Origin: Pseudomonas gingeri
GTDB lineage: Bacteria; Pseudomonadota; Gammaproteobacteria; Pseudomonadales; Pseudomonadaceae
Reading direction: 5' to 3'
Length of the DNA stretch: 64,000 nucleotides
NCBI RefSeq assembly: GCF_013386115.1
Contig: NZ_JACAOR010000005.1
Location: 536,543-600,542, forward strand
Both the position numbers and the translations under genes were made by a program. Within the stretch, counting starts at the first letter, position 1, and the number at the start of each line of letters is the position of its first letter. The notes beneath the pieces are model-generated. The model was not told where the DNA came from and ran no database searches. It saw only the letters and a program-made list of their open reading frames with translations. Of the stretch, positions 29,729 to 38,653 are shown piece after piece.

Positions 29729-30022
29729 ATGTTCGATACATTGAAGCGGGCGTTCTGGAAGGCCCTGACCCCGGATCTGGTGGAAGACCGGTCGACGCTC
29801 GCCAGTGCGGCGGCTCCGCTGGAGGAACTGGCCGCGCCGATCCTGGCGGCCCTGGGTGGAGCAGCCAATCTCAAGTCCCGGCAGCGGGTGGCGCTGACAC
29901 GGTTGCGGGTCGAGTTGCAGGATGCGACCCGCCTCGATCAACAGGCCCTGCGGGCGGCCGGCGTGCCTGGAGTGATGACATTGCCCGGTGGCGTGGTGCA
30001 TTTACTGGTGGGGCTGGACTGA
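29729..30022 (+). CDS. Orphan EIIB-like protein lacking the phospho-cysteine
   Basis: 97 residues beginning 2 bp after the fusion gene, so part of the tre operon. Residues ~32-97 follow the glucose-family EIIB fold (IL.ALGGAANLKSRQRVALTRLRVELQDATRLDQQALRAAGVPGVMTLPGG VVHLLVGLD). The position that is cysteine in active EIIB domains (CxTRLR; CVTRLR in TreP) is Ala55 here. It therefore cannot be phosphorylated in the usual way. Possible roles are structural partner of EIIC/EIIA, decoy or regulator; none can be proved from sequence. Confidence 0.85.
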   Translation: MFDTLKRAFWKALTPDLVEDRSTLASAAAPLEELAAPILAALGGAANLKSRQRVALTRLRVELQDATRLDQQALRAAGVPGVMTLPGGVVHLLVGLD

Positions 30023-30026
30023 CGTC

Positions 30027-30116
30027 TTCGCCGGCAAGCCGGCTCCCACAAGGTTCGCGTGGTACTCCAGGTTTGTTGATGACTGGATACCTGTGGGAGC
30101 TGGCTTGCCAGCGAAC
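30027..30116. repeat. REP doublet (REPIN)
   Basis: TCTTCGCCGGCAAGCCGGCT at the left with inverted CTGTGGGAGCTGGCTTGCCA at the right, directly after the tre operon. It separates the operon from the multicopper oxidase gene. Confidence 0.8.
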
Positions 30117-30247
30117 AGGGCCTCACTGACCCAACACGGCTGCGGCCCATCGCCACCCCGCCCTTACTGTTTCTCAACTGCGGGTGTATCGTATTCGCCT
30201 TTTGTGGGCTCCGGGCCCGCGGTTGATTCGGTGAGGTGGTTGGGTTC

Positions 30248-31624
30248 ATGTCTTTTTCCCGTCGGCAAATACTCGGTGGCCTGGTCGGTCTGGCAGTGGT
30301 AGGTGTGGGCGCCGGCGGTGCATCGCGGTACTGGCTGGGGAAGAGGGCCGACGCCGAGGCCGGTCATGACTACGAATTGATCGCCGCGCCGCTGGATGTC
30401 GAGCTGGTGGCCGGGCACCAGACCCCGGCCTGGGCCTTCGGTCCCTCGGCACCGGGCACCGAGCTGCGGGTCCGTCAGGGCGAGTGGCTGCGGGTGCGGT
30501 TCATCAACCACCTGCCGGTCGCCACCACCATTCACTGGCACGGCATCCGCCTGCCGCTGGAAATGGACGGGGTGCCCTACGTGTCGCAACTGCCGGTATT
30601 GCCGGGCGAGTATTTCGACTACAAGTTCCGCGTGCCGGATGCCGGCAGCTACTGGTACCACCCCCACGTCAACAGCAGCGAGGAACTGGGTCGCGGGCTG
30701 GTCGGTCCGTTGATCGTCGAGGAGCGCGAGCCCACCGGTTTTCGCTACGAGCGCACCCTCAGCCTGAAAAGCTGGCATGTCGATGAAGAAGGCGCGTTCG
30801 TGCCCTTCAGCATCCCCCGGGAAGCGGCGCGGGGCGGCACGGCCGGACGACTGGCGACCATCAATGGCACGCCGCAGGCCGTGGTCGACCTGCCGGCCGG
30901 GCAGATCACCCGCGTGCGCCTGCTCAACCTCGATAACACCCTGACCTACCGCATCAATATCCCGGGCGCCGAAGCGCAGATCTATGCCCTGGACGGCAAC
31001 CCCGTGGCCCCACGGCCCCTGGGCAAGGAATACTGGCTTGGGCCGGGCATGCGCATCTGCCTGGCGATCAAGGCCCCGGCGGCGGGCGAGGAACTGTCCC
31101 TGCGCAATGGCCCGGTGCGGCTCGGCACCTTCCGTTCGGTGGCCAACGCCGACGCCCCGACCGAGTGGCCGGCGGCGCTGCCGGCCAACCCGATCGCCGA
31201 ACCGGACCTGGCGAATGCCGAGAAGCTCAACTTCAATTTCGAATGGGTTGGCTCGGTCTCGGTGAATGTCGATAATGGCCGCCCGCCAAGCCTCTGGCAG
31301 ATCAACGGCAAGGCCTGGGACATCACGGACAAGACCTGCGCCGACCGGCCCATCGCCAAGCTGGAGAAGGGCAAGAGCTACATTTTCGAATTGAAGAACA
31401 TGACCCAGTATCAGCATCCGATCCACTTGCACGGCATGAGCTTCAAGGTCATTGCCTCGAATCGCAAGACGATCACCCCGTACTTCACCGATACCTACCT
31501 GCTGGGCAAGAACGAGCGCGCGCGGGTGGCCCTGGTGGCGGATAATCCGGGGGTGTGGATGTTCCATTGCCATGTGATCGATCACATGGAAACCGGCCTG
31601 ATGGCCGCCATCGAGGTGGCGTGA
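30248..31624 (+). CDS. Tat-exported multicopper oxidase
   Basis: 458 residues. Twin-arginine signal SFSRRQILGGLVGLAVVGVGAGGA, then three cupredoxin domains. All four copper-ligand blocks are present: TIHWHGIRL, YWYHPHVNS, HPIHLHGMSF and MFHCHVIDHMETGLM (T1 Cys/His/Met plus T2/T3 histidines). It would oxidise a periplasmic substrate with reduction of oxygen to water; copper(I), phenolic or metal substrates are possible. Its stop codon overlaps the tadA start by one base (TGATG). ATG 30248 is chosen at the RR signal; ATG 30236 would add four residues. Confidence 0.93.
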   Translation: MSFSRRQILGGLVGLAVVGVGAGGASRYWLGKRADAEAGHDYELIAAPLDVELVAGHQTPAWAFGPSAPGTELRVRQGEWLRVRFINHLPVATTIHWHGIRLPLEMDGVPYVSQLPVLPGEYFDYKFRVPDAGSYWYHPHVNSSEELGRGLVGPLIVEEREPTGFRYERTLSLKSWHVDEEGAFVPFSIPREAARGGTAGRLATINGTPQAVVDLPAGQITRVRLLNLDNTLTYRINIPGAEAQIYALDGNPVAPRPLGKEYWLGPGMRICLAIKAPAAGEELSLRNGPVRLGTFRSVANADAPTEWPAALPANPIAEPDLANAEKLNFNFEWVGSVSVNVDNGRPPSLWQINGKAWDITDKTCADRPIAKLEKGKSYIFELKNMTQYQHPIHLHGMSFKVIASNRKTITPYFTDTYLLGKNERARVALVADNPGVWMFHCHVIDHMETGLMAAIEVA

Positions 31625-32115
31625 TGCGCCAGATTCGCCCCGCCGCGATCATCGATCGCAGCCGTGACCAGGATTTCATGCGCGAGGCCCTGCTGCTGGC
31701 GGCCGAGGGCGCGGCGCTGGGTGAGGTGCCGGTGGGCGCGGTGCTGGTCCAGGACGGCGAGATCATCGGGCGCGGCTTCAACTGCCCGATCAGTGGCAGC
31801 GATCCCAGCGCCCATGCCGAGATGGTCGCCATCCGGGCGGCGGCCCAGGCGGCGAGCAACTACCGGCTGCCGGGCAGCACCCTCTACGTGACCCTGGAGC
31901 CGTGCAGCATGTGCGCCGGGCTGATCGTGCATTCGCGCATCGCCCGGGTGGTCTATGGCGCGCTGGAGCCCAAGGCGGGAATCGTGCAGAGCCAGGGGCA
32001 GTTCTTCACCCAGGATTTTCTCAATCACCGGGTGCTGTTCGAAGGCGGGGTATTGGCGCCAGAGTGCGGGGCGATCCTCAGCGAGTTCTTCAAGGCCCGC
32101 CGCGGCAAACCCTGA
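31624..32115 (+). CDS. tadA: tRNA-specific adenosine deaminase TadA
   Basis: 163 residues. Converts A34 to inosine in tRNA-Arg(ACG). Zinc site HAEMVAI (His, catalytic Glu) and PCSMCAG (two Cys), with GEVPVGAVLV upstream. The ATG shares its A with the multicopper oxidase stop, so translation is coupled. In other pseudomonads tadA lies close to guaA; here the helicase cassette, the tre locus and the oxidase lie between them. Confidence 0.95.
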   Translation: MRQIRPAAIIDRSRDQDFMREALLLAAEGAALGEVPVGAVLVQDGEIIGRGFNCPISGSDPSAHAEMVAIRAAAQAASNYRLPGSTLYVTLEPCSMCAGLIVHSRIARVVYGALEPKAGIVQSQGQFFTQDFLNHRVLFEGGVLAPECGAILSEFFKARRGKP

Positions 32116-32168
32116 CTATGCAAGGTCCCTTGCAGGAGCCGGGCTTGCCAGACGCTGTGCGGTTTCGT

Positions 32169-33125
32169 CTATTTACGGGCGACGATCACCGCGCGCATCG
32201 GCGCCGGCAGCCCTTCGATGGTCTTGCCGTGATCTTCGGGGTCGAGGAAGTCGCTCAGTGACTGGTACTTCATCCACTCGGTGCCGCGCTGCTCCTGTAC
32301 CGTGGTCACGCTCACATCCACGCAACGCACGTCGCTGAATCCGGCACGCCGCAACCAGCGCTCCAGCGCCGGCACCGAGGGCAGGAACCAGACATTGCGC
32401 ATCTGTGCATAACGATCCTCCGGCACCAGTACCTGGTTCGCGTCGCCTTCCACTACCAGGGTTTCCAGCACCAGTTCGCCGCCCTTGACCAGGCAGTCCT
32501 TGAGCGCCAGCAGGTGTTCGATGGGCGAGCGCCGATGGTAGAACACGCCCATGGAAAACACCGTGTCGAAACCTTCCAGGTTGGCCGGCAAGTCCTCGAA
32601 GGGGAATGGCAGGTGCCACGCCGCGGGCTGCGACAGGTAGCGCTGGACCGCCTGGAACTGACAGAAGAACAGCCAGTTCGGGTCGACCCCGATCACCGTG
32701 TCGGCACCGGCGCCGAGCATGCGCCACATGTAGTAGCCGTTGCCGCAGCCGACATCGAGGATGCGCTTGCCCTTGAGGTCCAGGTGCGGGGCGACCCGCG
32801 ACCATTTCCAGTCCGAACGCCATTCGGTGTCGACATGCACGCCGAACAGGTCGAACGGGCCCTTGCGCCATGGGCTCAGGCCCATCAGGGCGGTGCGCAT
32901 CTGCGCGCGGGTGGCGTCGTCGCAGTCGCTGTCGAGGGTCAGCCCGTTGAGCAGGTCGACGTGGCTCGGCTGGATCTTCGGCAAGGCGTCGAGCGCACTC
33001 TGCCAGCGTTCCAGGTCGCCATGGCCTTTCTCCATCCGGGTATCGAGTCGGGCCTGCAGGCCGTTGGCCCAGTCGGCCAGCGGGGTATGCGCCAGGCGGC
33101 GGGCGAGGGGCGACAGATCAATCAT
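32169..33125 (-). CDS. cmoB: tRNA U34 carboxymethyltransferase
   Basis: 318 residues. Transfers the carboxymethyl group of carboxy-SAM to 5-hydroxyuridine at tRNA position 34 (cmo5U synthesis). The Rossmann motif [22 protein letters not shown] is clear, and the family segment [21 protein letters not shown] precedes it. ATG 33125 overlaps the cmoA stop by 4 bp, so the two are coupled in the order cmoA-cmoB. Confidence 0.96.
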   Translation of the reverse strand: MIDLSPLARRLAHTPLADWANGLQARLDTRMEKGHGDLERWQSALDALPKIQPSHVDLLNGLTLDSDCDDATRAQMRTALMGLSPWRKGPFDLFGVHVDTEWRSDWKWSRVAPHLDLKGKRILDVGCGNGYYMWRMLGAGADTVIGVDPNWLFFCQFQAVQRYLSQPAAWHLPFPFEDLPANLEGFDTVFSMGVFYHRRSPIEHLLALKDCLVKGGELVLETLVVEGDANQVLVPEDRYAQMRNVWFLPSVPALERWLRRAGFSDVRCVDVSVTTVQEQRGTEWMKYQSLSDFLDPEDHGKTIEGLPAPMRAVIVARK

Positions 33126-33865
33126 GGCAGGGCAATCAACGAGGCAAAGTTAAGACACTGGAACCACGGCACGACTTTCGAGAAACCCGCCGCCAGCAGG
33201 CGTTCGCGGTGTTCTTCGAGGCTGTCGGGCTTCATGACGTTTTCGATGGCACTGCGTTTCTGGGCGATTTCCAGTTCGCTGTAGCCGTTGGCGCGCTTGA
33301 AGGCGATATGCAGGTCGGTGAGCAGCGCATGCTCCTGGGCATCATTGAAGCGCAGTTTTTCCGACAGGATCAGCGCACCGCCGGGCAGCAGGGCCTGGCG
33401 GATCCGGCCGAGCAGGGCAAGACGTTGCTCGGGGGCGATGAATTGCAGGGTGAAATTCAGCGCCACCACCGAGGCGGGCTTGAAGTCCAGGGCGAGGATA
33501 TCGCCTTCGACCACGTCCACCGGCAGCAGCTCCTGGAACATCGAATCCTGGCCGTTGAGGTACTCGCGGCAGCGTTCGACCATGGCGCTGGAGTTGTCCA
33601 CGGCGATCACCCGGCAGCCGTCGGTGCGCACGTGCCGGCGCAGGGCCTGGGTCACCGCGCCGAGGGAGCTGCCCAGGTCATAGAGCACGCTGCCCGGCTG
33701 GGCGAACTGCGCGGCGAGCACACCGAGGTTTTCGACAATGGTCGGGTAGCCGGGCACCGAACGCTTGATCATGTCCGGGAACACCCGCACCACGTCTTCG
33801 TTGAAGGCGAAGTCCGGCACCTGGGCCAGGGGTTGGGCGAAAAGGCGGTCGGGTTCTTTGCTCAC
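33122..33865 (-). CDS. cmoA: Carboxy-S-adenosyl-L-methionine synthase
   Basis: 247 residues from GTG 33865 ([41 protein letters not shown], the family N terminus). Makes carboxy-SAM from SAM and prephenate for CmoB. SAM motif [23 protein letters not shown] lies 6 bp upstream of the GTG; the frame extends upstream to 33991 but that extension shows no family similarity. Confidence 0.95.
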   Translation of the reverse strand: MSKEPDRLFAQPLAQVPDFAFNEDVVRVFPDMIKRSVPGYPTIVENLGVLAAQFAQPGSVLYDLGSSLGAVTQALRRHVRTDGCRVIAVDNSSAMVERCREYLNGQDSMFQELLPVDVVEGDILALDFKPASVVALNFTLQFIAPEQRLALLGRIRQALLPGGALILSEKLRFNDAQEHALLTDLHIAFKRANGYSELEIAQKRSAIENVMKPDSLEEHRERLLAAGFSKVVPWFQCLNFASLIALP

Positions 33866-33971
33866 GGCGGTTCCGGCGACGATCGGGAAAAAGGGTCGGC
33901 ATTTTAGCCAAGTTGGCGCCGGGATGCGCGGTTTGTCGGATAAAGCGCTGCCGTGGACGTCGTCACCTTGA

Positions 33972-34007
33972 ATCGACCACTTCCACGTCAAACCACAAGT
34001 GGTCGAT
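33972..34007 (-). terminator. Stem-loop after the 34-kb beta-rich gene
   Basis: ATCGACCACTT pairs with AAGTGGTCGAT over a 14-bp loop, 12 bp beyond the stop codon of the minus-strand gene. No strong T-tract follows, so it may act as an mRNA end-protecting hairpin rather than a true terminator. Confidence 0.5.
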
Positions 34008-34018
34008 GCCCTGCCTGA

Positions 34019-34435
34019 CTAGTGCCGATGCCTGCGTACCAGGGTGATACCGTGAAGGTCGAAATCACCCTTGACCCGGAGTTCGTCGCCGCTCACCAGT
34101 TCGTATGCCAGAATCTCGACCTGGCCCCTGTAGTGATCGGCATCACGATCAAAATTGACGGTCACCGTGCCGCTATCGGTGACATACCAGCCCGATGCCG
34201 AGGCGATGGCGCCCAGCCGCGTGAGTTCAGGGTCGACATTAAAGGTATAGGTGCCGTTTTGGACGTCAGGCAGCAAGCCGATCAGAATGGTTCGTACGGG
34301 GCTGTTCTCGCTTTCCTGTATGCCGCTTATCTCGATGGTGTGGTGCAGTGTCAGATAGAGCAGGTCTGCGTTGAAGTTTGCAACACCGTTAACCGTCGCG
34401 GTGAAGGTGCCAGTGGTTGCCTTGTAGGTGTTCAT
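34019..34435 (-). CDS. Hypothetical beta-rich protein, member of the CTGTCA-motif gene set
   Basis: 138 residues, no signal peptide or membrane segment. It is almost entirely beta-strand-like with many Thr/Val (MNTYKATTGTFTATVNGVAN ... LTLHHTIEISGI) and ends in HGITLVRRHRH. No family is recognised. It is monocistronic. Its upstream region carries a copy of the 16-bp inverted repeat CTGTCATTTCTGACAG 82 bp before the ATG, shared with three other genes in the window. Possibly a small secreted or surface-associated protein; function unknown. Confidence 0.75.
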   Translation of the reverse strand: MNTYKATTGTFTATVNGVANFNADLLYLTLHHTIEISGIQESENSPVRTILIGLLPDVQNGTYTFNVDPELTRLGAIASASGWYVTDSGTVTVNFDRDADHYRGQVEILAYELVSGDELRVKGDFDLHGITLVRRHRH

Positions 34436-34516
34436 GATCCAGTCCCTCTGTCGCCTGCATACCCAATCGTCTGCAGGATGAGCTCAAGCATATGAGTCGT
34501 GGACAAGGGCGATCTA

Positions 34517-34532
34517 CTGTCAGAAATGACAG
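34517..34532 (-). promoter_or_regulatory. CTGTCA-motif copy A
   Basis: On the minus strand reads CTGTCATTTCTGACAG, followed by TAGA, 82 bp upstream of the gene ending at 34435. It is identical to copies at 43199, 51344 and 51454. A TCATAT that could be a -10 box lies 22 bp downstream. Confidence 0.75.
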
Positions 34533-34614
34533 GTTCCTAGACGTTTTCTCGATATAGGGCTCGCGGTATCGACTATAAGACGCGGCTACTTTAAGACGCG
34601 GCTACTTTCGGCGT

Positions 34615-35271
34615 TCATGGCAAATGTACTGTCGCACGTCGGGACGCGACTGAGAAAGCCGAGGCCGTGATTCCCCACTGGCCCAGCCAGTAAGTGATGA
34701 TCAGCAAGTAGGGCGCGGCTTCGAATGCCACCACGAACCGGTTGATTCCGATCAGCGTATCGGAAAACACAAACGATACTGCGCCCGCCGCCGCCAGCAG
34801 CGCCGAGCGTCTGGGCACCTCGCTGCCCAAGCGGGCCAGGGCCCGCCACAGCATGGCACTGATCACCAGGGCATAGATCACCACCGGCACCAGCAATGGG
34901 CCCAGGCCATGGGCGATCAGGATGCTCAACAAGCTTGCACCGGCTATCAGGGCCAGCACCAGGGCGACAAGCGCCGGGCGGCGGCAATCGCTGAAATAGG
35001 CTTTCAGGTAGCTCAGGTGAGCGCACAGGAAAGCGCCGAGGCCGAAAATGAAGAGATCGCCGGGCCACGCCAGCAGCACATCCCCCACCAGGGAAAAAAT
35101 CAGTCCCAGGCTGATCCAGCGCCGGTAATCGGTTGGCTGGGCATCATGCAGCCAGCCCAGCAGTGCCAGTACCGGAAGGGGTTTGACCAACAGGCACAGC
35201 AGGGTTGCGTGGGTGCTCAGGCCGTAGAGAAAGGTTCCCGCGCCCATCAGGGCGAGAATCAGCCAGGGCAT
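34615..35271 (-). CDS. YhhN family membrane protein (lysoplasmalogenase-like)
   Basis: 218 residues with seven or eight hydrophobic helices. YhhN/TMEM86 signatures are visible: VKPLPVLALLGWL, GLIFSLVGDVLLAWPGDLFIFGLGAFLCAHLSYLKAYF, FSDTLIGINRF and YLLIITYWLGQWGI. Eukaryotic members hydrolyse lysoplasmalogen; the bacterial substrate is uncertain. The stop of the chagasin-like gene and the start here are only 1 bp apart, so the two are co-transcribed. Confidence 0.88.
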   Translation of the reverse strand: MPWLILALMGAGTFLYGLSTHATLLCLLVKPLPVLALLGWLHDAQPTDYRRWISLGLIFSLVGDVLLAWPGDLFIFGLGAFLCAHLSYLKAYFSDCRRPALVALVLALIAGASLLSILIAHGLGPLLVPVVIYALVISAMLWRALARLGSEVPRRSALLAAAGAVSFVFSDTLIGINRFVVAFEAAPYLLIITYWLGQWGITASAFSVASRRATVHLP

Positions 35272-35272
35272 G

Positions 35273-35665
35273 TCAGTTCACCACGATCGGGCAGTCGAAG
35301 CTTTGCACGGGCGGGACTTCCGGTTCCCAGGGCTGCTGATAGGTCAGGCGCAGACGCCCGGTGCCGGCGGCGAAGGCCTGGAAGCGCCAGGTCGATTGCC
35401 CGGCGGCGCCGATCACATCACTGTTCTGCGGATTGCGATAGACCTCCGGTCCCAGGCTTTTCAGCACGCCACCGGCGGAGTCCTGGATGGCCCAGCGATA
35501 ACCGGTGGTGGGATTGCTCGGCAGGCTGAGGATCATGTTCTGCCCGGTCTTGAGCTGCATCGGGCATTCACGCTGGTTTTCCACCGTGACGTTCTGGCGG
35601 GGTTGCTGCGCGCAGGCGGTCAGTAGCACAAGGCTTGACGCAAGCATCAGGCGAATCGGGGTCAT
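35273..35665 (-). CDS. Chagasin-type (I42) cysteine-protease inhibitor, lipoprotein
   Basis: 130 residues from ATG 35665. Lipoprotein signal MTPIRLMLASSLVLLTACAQQ with lipobox LTAC. The inhibitor hallmark NPTTGYRW (first binding loop) is present, as is the strand GTGRLRLTYQQPWE carrying the third loop RPW-like segment (QPW). Such proteins inhibit papain-like cysteine peptidases and would sit in the periplasm or outer membrane. Operon with the YhhN gene. Confidence 0.88.
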   Translation of the reverse strand: MTPIRLMLASSLVLLTACAQQPRQNVTVENQRECPMQLKTGQNMILSLPSNPTTGYRWAIQDSAGGVLKSLGPEVYRNPQNSDVIGAAGQSTWRFQAFAAGTGRLRLTYQQPWEPEVPPVQSFDCPIVVN

Positions 35666-35737
35666 AGTGTCTCCAATCATTACAGCGGTGACGGAGCATA
35701 ACCCAAGATTCGCCCGCTGCCATTGCCTCGGGCATCT

Positions 35738-35935
35738 GATCGTTCCCACGCTCTGCGTGGGAATATCTCACTGGACGCTCTGCGTCCGCTCCCGATTTGT
35801 GACGCGGAGCGTCACGGGCTGCGCGCCCACGCGGAGCATGGGAGCGATCATCGGCTCCAAGTTTCGCACCGATACCTGATCGTTCCCACGCTCTGCGTGG
35901 GAATGCCTCACTGGACGCTCTGCGTCCGCTTTGCC
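35738..35935. repeat. GTTCCCACGCTCTGCGTGGGAA repeat cluster
   Basis: The unit GATCGTTCCCACGCTCTGCG, continuing TGGGAAT and later CACTGGACGCTCTGCGTCCGCT, occurs at 35738 and again at 35878. A degenerate inverted unit (CACGCGGAGCATGGGAGCGATC) lies between. This is a different intergenic repeat family from the REP doublets. It occupies the gap between the chagasin gene and the 3' end of the Lon gene; no gene is present there. Confidence 0.8.
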
Positions 35936-35939
35936 GCCC

Positions 35940-38372
35940 TCAGAACAATACCTTCGCCACATCGGCGAAACGCTTGGCGAAGTGCACGGTGATGCCTTCC
36001 TTCAGGTAGTCCGGCAACTCCTCGAAATTGCCCCGGTTCGGTTCCGGCAGGATCAGTTCGTGAATCTTCTGCCGCCGCGCCGCGATCACCTTCTCGCGCA
36101 CGCCGCCAATCGGCAGTACGTGCCCGGTCAGGGTCAGTTCGCCGGTCATGGCCACGCCCTTCTTCGGCGGCTGGTTGCGGGCCAGGGACAGCAGGGCGCT
36201 GGCCATGGTCACCCCGGCACTCGGGCCATCCTTCGGCGTGGCGCCTTCCGGCACGTGCAGGTGGACAAAGGCCTCGTCGAAGAACCGCGGATCACCCCCG
36301 AACTGCTTGAGGTTGGAACTGACGTAGCTGTAGGCGATCTCCGCCGACTCCTTCATCACCTCGCCCAACTGCCCGGTCAGCTTGAAGCCGCGATTGAGGG
36401 TATGGATCCGCGTCGCTTCGATCGGCAGGGTCGCGCCACCCATGCTGGTCCAGGCCAGGCCGGTGATCACACCGGTGCCGCTCAGTACCTGCTCGTTGCG
36501 GAACACCGGCATGCCGAGGGACGCTTCGAGGTCCTTGTTGCCGATCTTGATCGTGCTGTCCGGCGCATCCAACAGCTTGACCACCGACTTGCGCACCAGC
36601 TTGCCCAGCTGTTTTTCCAGTTGGCGCACGCCGGCTTCGCGGGCATAACCGTCGATCACCGCGCGCAGGGCGCTATCGCTGATGGACAGGCTGCTTTTCG
36701 CCACGCCGGCCTTTTCCAGCTGCTTGGGCCACAGGTGGCGCTTGGCGATCGCCAGTTTTTCCTCGGTGATATAGCCCGACAGGCGAATCACTTCCATGCG
36801 GTCCAGCAACGGGCCGGGAATCGAGTCCAGGGTGTTGGCGGTGCAGACGAACAGCACTTTCGACAGGTCCAGGCGCAGGTCCAGGTAATGGTCGAGGAAG
36901 TCGACGTTCTGTTCCGGATCGAGGGTTTCCAGCAGCGCCGAGGCCGGGTCGCCCTGGAAGCTCTGGCCCATCTTGTCGATCTCGTCGAGCATGATCACCG
37001 GGTTCATCACTTCGACGTCCTTCAGCGCCTGCACCAGCTTGCCCGGCTGGGCACCGATATAGGTGCGGCGATGGCCCTTGATCTCGGCCTCGTCGCGCAT
37101 GCCGCCGACGCTGAAACGGTAGAACGGTCGGCCGAGGGATTCGGCGATGGATTTGCCAACGCTGGTCTTGCCCACGCCCGGCGGCCCCACCAGCAACACG
37201 ATGGAACCGCTGATCTCGCCCTTGTAGGCGCCGACCGCGAGGAATTCGAGAATCCGCGACTTGATGTCATCCAGGCCGGCATGGTGCTGGTCGAGAATCT
37301 TGCGCGCATGCTTGAGGTCGAGCTTGTCTTCGCCGTACACGCCCCAGGGCACGGACGTCGCCCATTCCAGGTAGTTGCGGGTGACGGCGTATTCCGGCGA
37401 GCCGGTCTCGAGGATCGACAGCTTGGCCATTTCCTCGGTGATGCGCTTCTGCGCCTGGGACGGCAGGACCTTGCCCTGCAAGCGCTGCTCGAACTGTTCG
37501 ATATCGGCGCTGCGGTCGTCCTTGGTCAGGCCCAGCTCCTGCTGGATGACCTTGAGCTGTTCCTTGAGGAAGAACTCACGCTGGTGCTCGCCGATCTTGC
37601 GGTTCACCTCGGCGGAGATTTCCTTCTGCAGGCGCGCGACCTCGACTTCCTTGCGCAGCATCGGCAGGACTTTCTCCATGCGCTTGAGCATCGGCACGCA
37701 ATCGAGCACTTCCTGCAACTCGTTACCGGTGGCGGAAGTCAGGGCGGCGGCGAAGTCGGTCAGCGGCGACGGGTCGTTGGGGCTGAAGCGGTTGAGGTAG
37801 TTCTTCAGTTCTTCGCTGTACAGCGGATTGAGCGGCAGCAGTTCCTTGATCGCATTGATCAGCGCCATGCCGTAGGCCTTGACCTCGTCGGTCGGCTCGC
37901 TCGGCTGATGCGGGTATTCGACTTCCACCAGGTACGGCGGACGGTGGTGCTTGAGCCAGGTGCGGATACGCACGCGGGTCAGGCCCTGGGCGACGAACTG
38001 CAATTTGCCGCCATCGCGGCTGGCATGGTGGACCTTCACCAGGGTGCCGTACTCCGGCAGGCTCTTGGTGTCGAAATGGCGGGTGTCTTCGGTCGGCGTA
38101 TCGACGAAGAACAGGGCCAGGGAGTGATGCTCGGACTTGCTCACCAGTTCCAGGGTTTCGGCCCAGGGTTCTTCGTTGACGATGACCGGCAGGACCTGCG
38201 CCGGGAAGAACGGACGGTTGTGGATCGGGATGATATAGACCTTGTCCGGCAGGTTCTGTCCCGGCAGGGCCAGGCCGGTACCGACGCTCGCATGGGTGTC
38301 GGAGCTGCCTTCGGTGCGCTCGGCGTCGGCCTGTTGGGTCGGATGATCGGGGAATTCTTGCTGGTTGCTCAT
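35940..38372 (-). CDS. asrA: Second Lon-type ATP-dependent protease (AsrA type)
   Basis: 810 residues from ATG 38372. The substrate-binding N domain opens KVYIIPIHNRPFFPAQVLPVIV, unlike the housekeeping Lon. The AAA+ module has GPPGVGKTSVGKS (about residue 394) and Walker B VIMLDEIDKMG. The protease domain has GPSAGVTMASAL with the catalytic Ser near 716, and a Lys about 43 residues later. This matches the second Lon of Pseudomonas, AsrA, linked in P. aeruginosa to aminoglycoside-induced stress. Cytoplasmic hexamer. Assignment to AsrA rather than LonA rests on the N domain. Confidence 0.9.
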   Translation of the reverse strand: MSNQQEFPDHPTQQADAERTEGSSDTHASVGTGLALPGQNLPDKVYIIPIHNRPFFPAQVLPVIVNEEPWAETLELVSKSEHHSLALFFVDTPTEDTRHFDTKSLPEYGTLVKVHHASRDGGKLQFVAQGLTRVRIRTWLKHHRPPYLVEVEYPHQPSEPTDEVKAYGMALINAIKELLPLNPLYSEELKNYLNRFSPNDPSPLTDFAAALTSATGNELQEVLDCVPMLKRMEKVLPMLRKEVEVARLQKEISAEVNRKIGEHQREFFLKEQLKVIQQELGLTKDDRSADIEQFEQRLQGKVLPSQAQKRITEEMAKLSILETGSPEYAVTRNYLEWATSVPWGVYGEDKLDLKHARKILDQHHAGLDDIKSRILEFLAVGAYKGEISGSIVLLVGPPGVGKTSVGKSIAESLGRPFYRFSVGGMRDEAEIKGHRRTYIGAQPGKLVQALKDVEVMNPVIMLDEIDKMGQSFQGDPASALLETLDPEQNVDFLDHYLDLRLDLSKVLFVCTANTLDSIPGPLLDRMEVIRLSGYITEEKLAIAKRHLWPKQLEKAGVAKSSLSISDSALRAVIDGYAREAGVRQLEKQLGKLVRKSVVKLLDAPDSTIKIGNKDLEASLGMPVFRNEQVLSGTGVITGLAWTSMGGATLPIEATRIHTLNRGFKLTGQLGEVMKESAEIAYSYVSSNLKQFGGDPRFFDEAFVHLHVPEGATPKDGPSAGVTMASALLSLARNQPPKKGVAMTGELTLTGHVLPIGGVREKVIAARRQKIHELILPEPNRGNFEELPDYLKEGITVHFAKRFADVAKVLF

Positions 38373-38653
38373 GGGGCACCTGCACAGTTGAGTATGCAAG
38401 TTAGATGGGGCGAGCCCACGGTGGTTTCAATGGCCTGGGGCTATAGCTTTGTTCAATCCGGCCGATAGTCGAGGGAGAGACTTGTACATGTCTGTTTTTA
38501 ATGTAGAACTTTTTTCCGGGTAACGGTCGTTCGTCGGGTCGGTTCAAATAGTGGCCAAAGGCCGCATTTGTTACGTGATCTTCTGCGCGGCGCCCGGTAA
38601 TCTGCACCGCAGAACCCTTTGCCAAGGCAGGCCATCCTTAACCCTACGAACTC
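38373..38653. other. Divergent promoter region between asrA and the cupredoxin-globin operon
   Basis: 280 bp without a gene. It contains AT-rich DNA around 38480-38515, with a weak TTGTAC-16-TAGAAC promoter-like pair in plus orientation. No clear operator was seen. Confidence 0.45.

Noticed and set aside
35738..35935. Terminator hairpins downstream of the Lon gene
   Set aside because: The stems belong to a repeated intergenic element and lack T-tracts in the gene direction.
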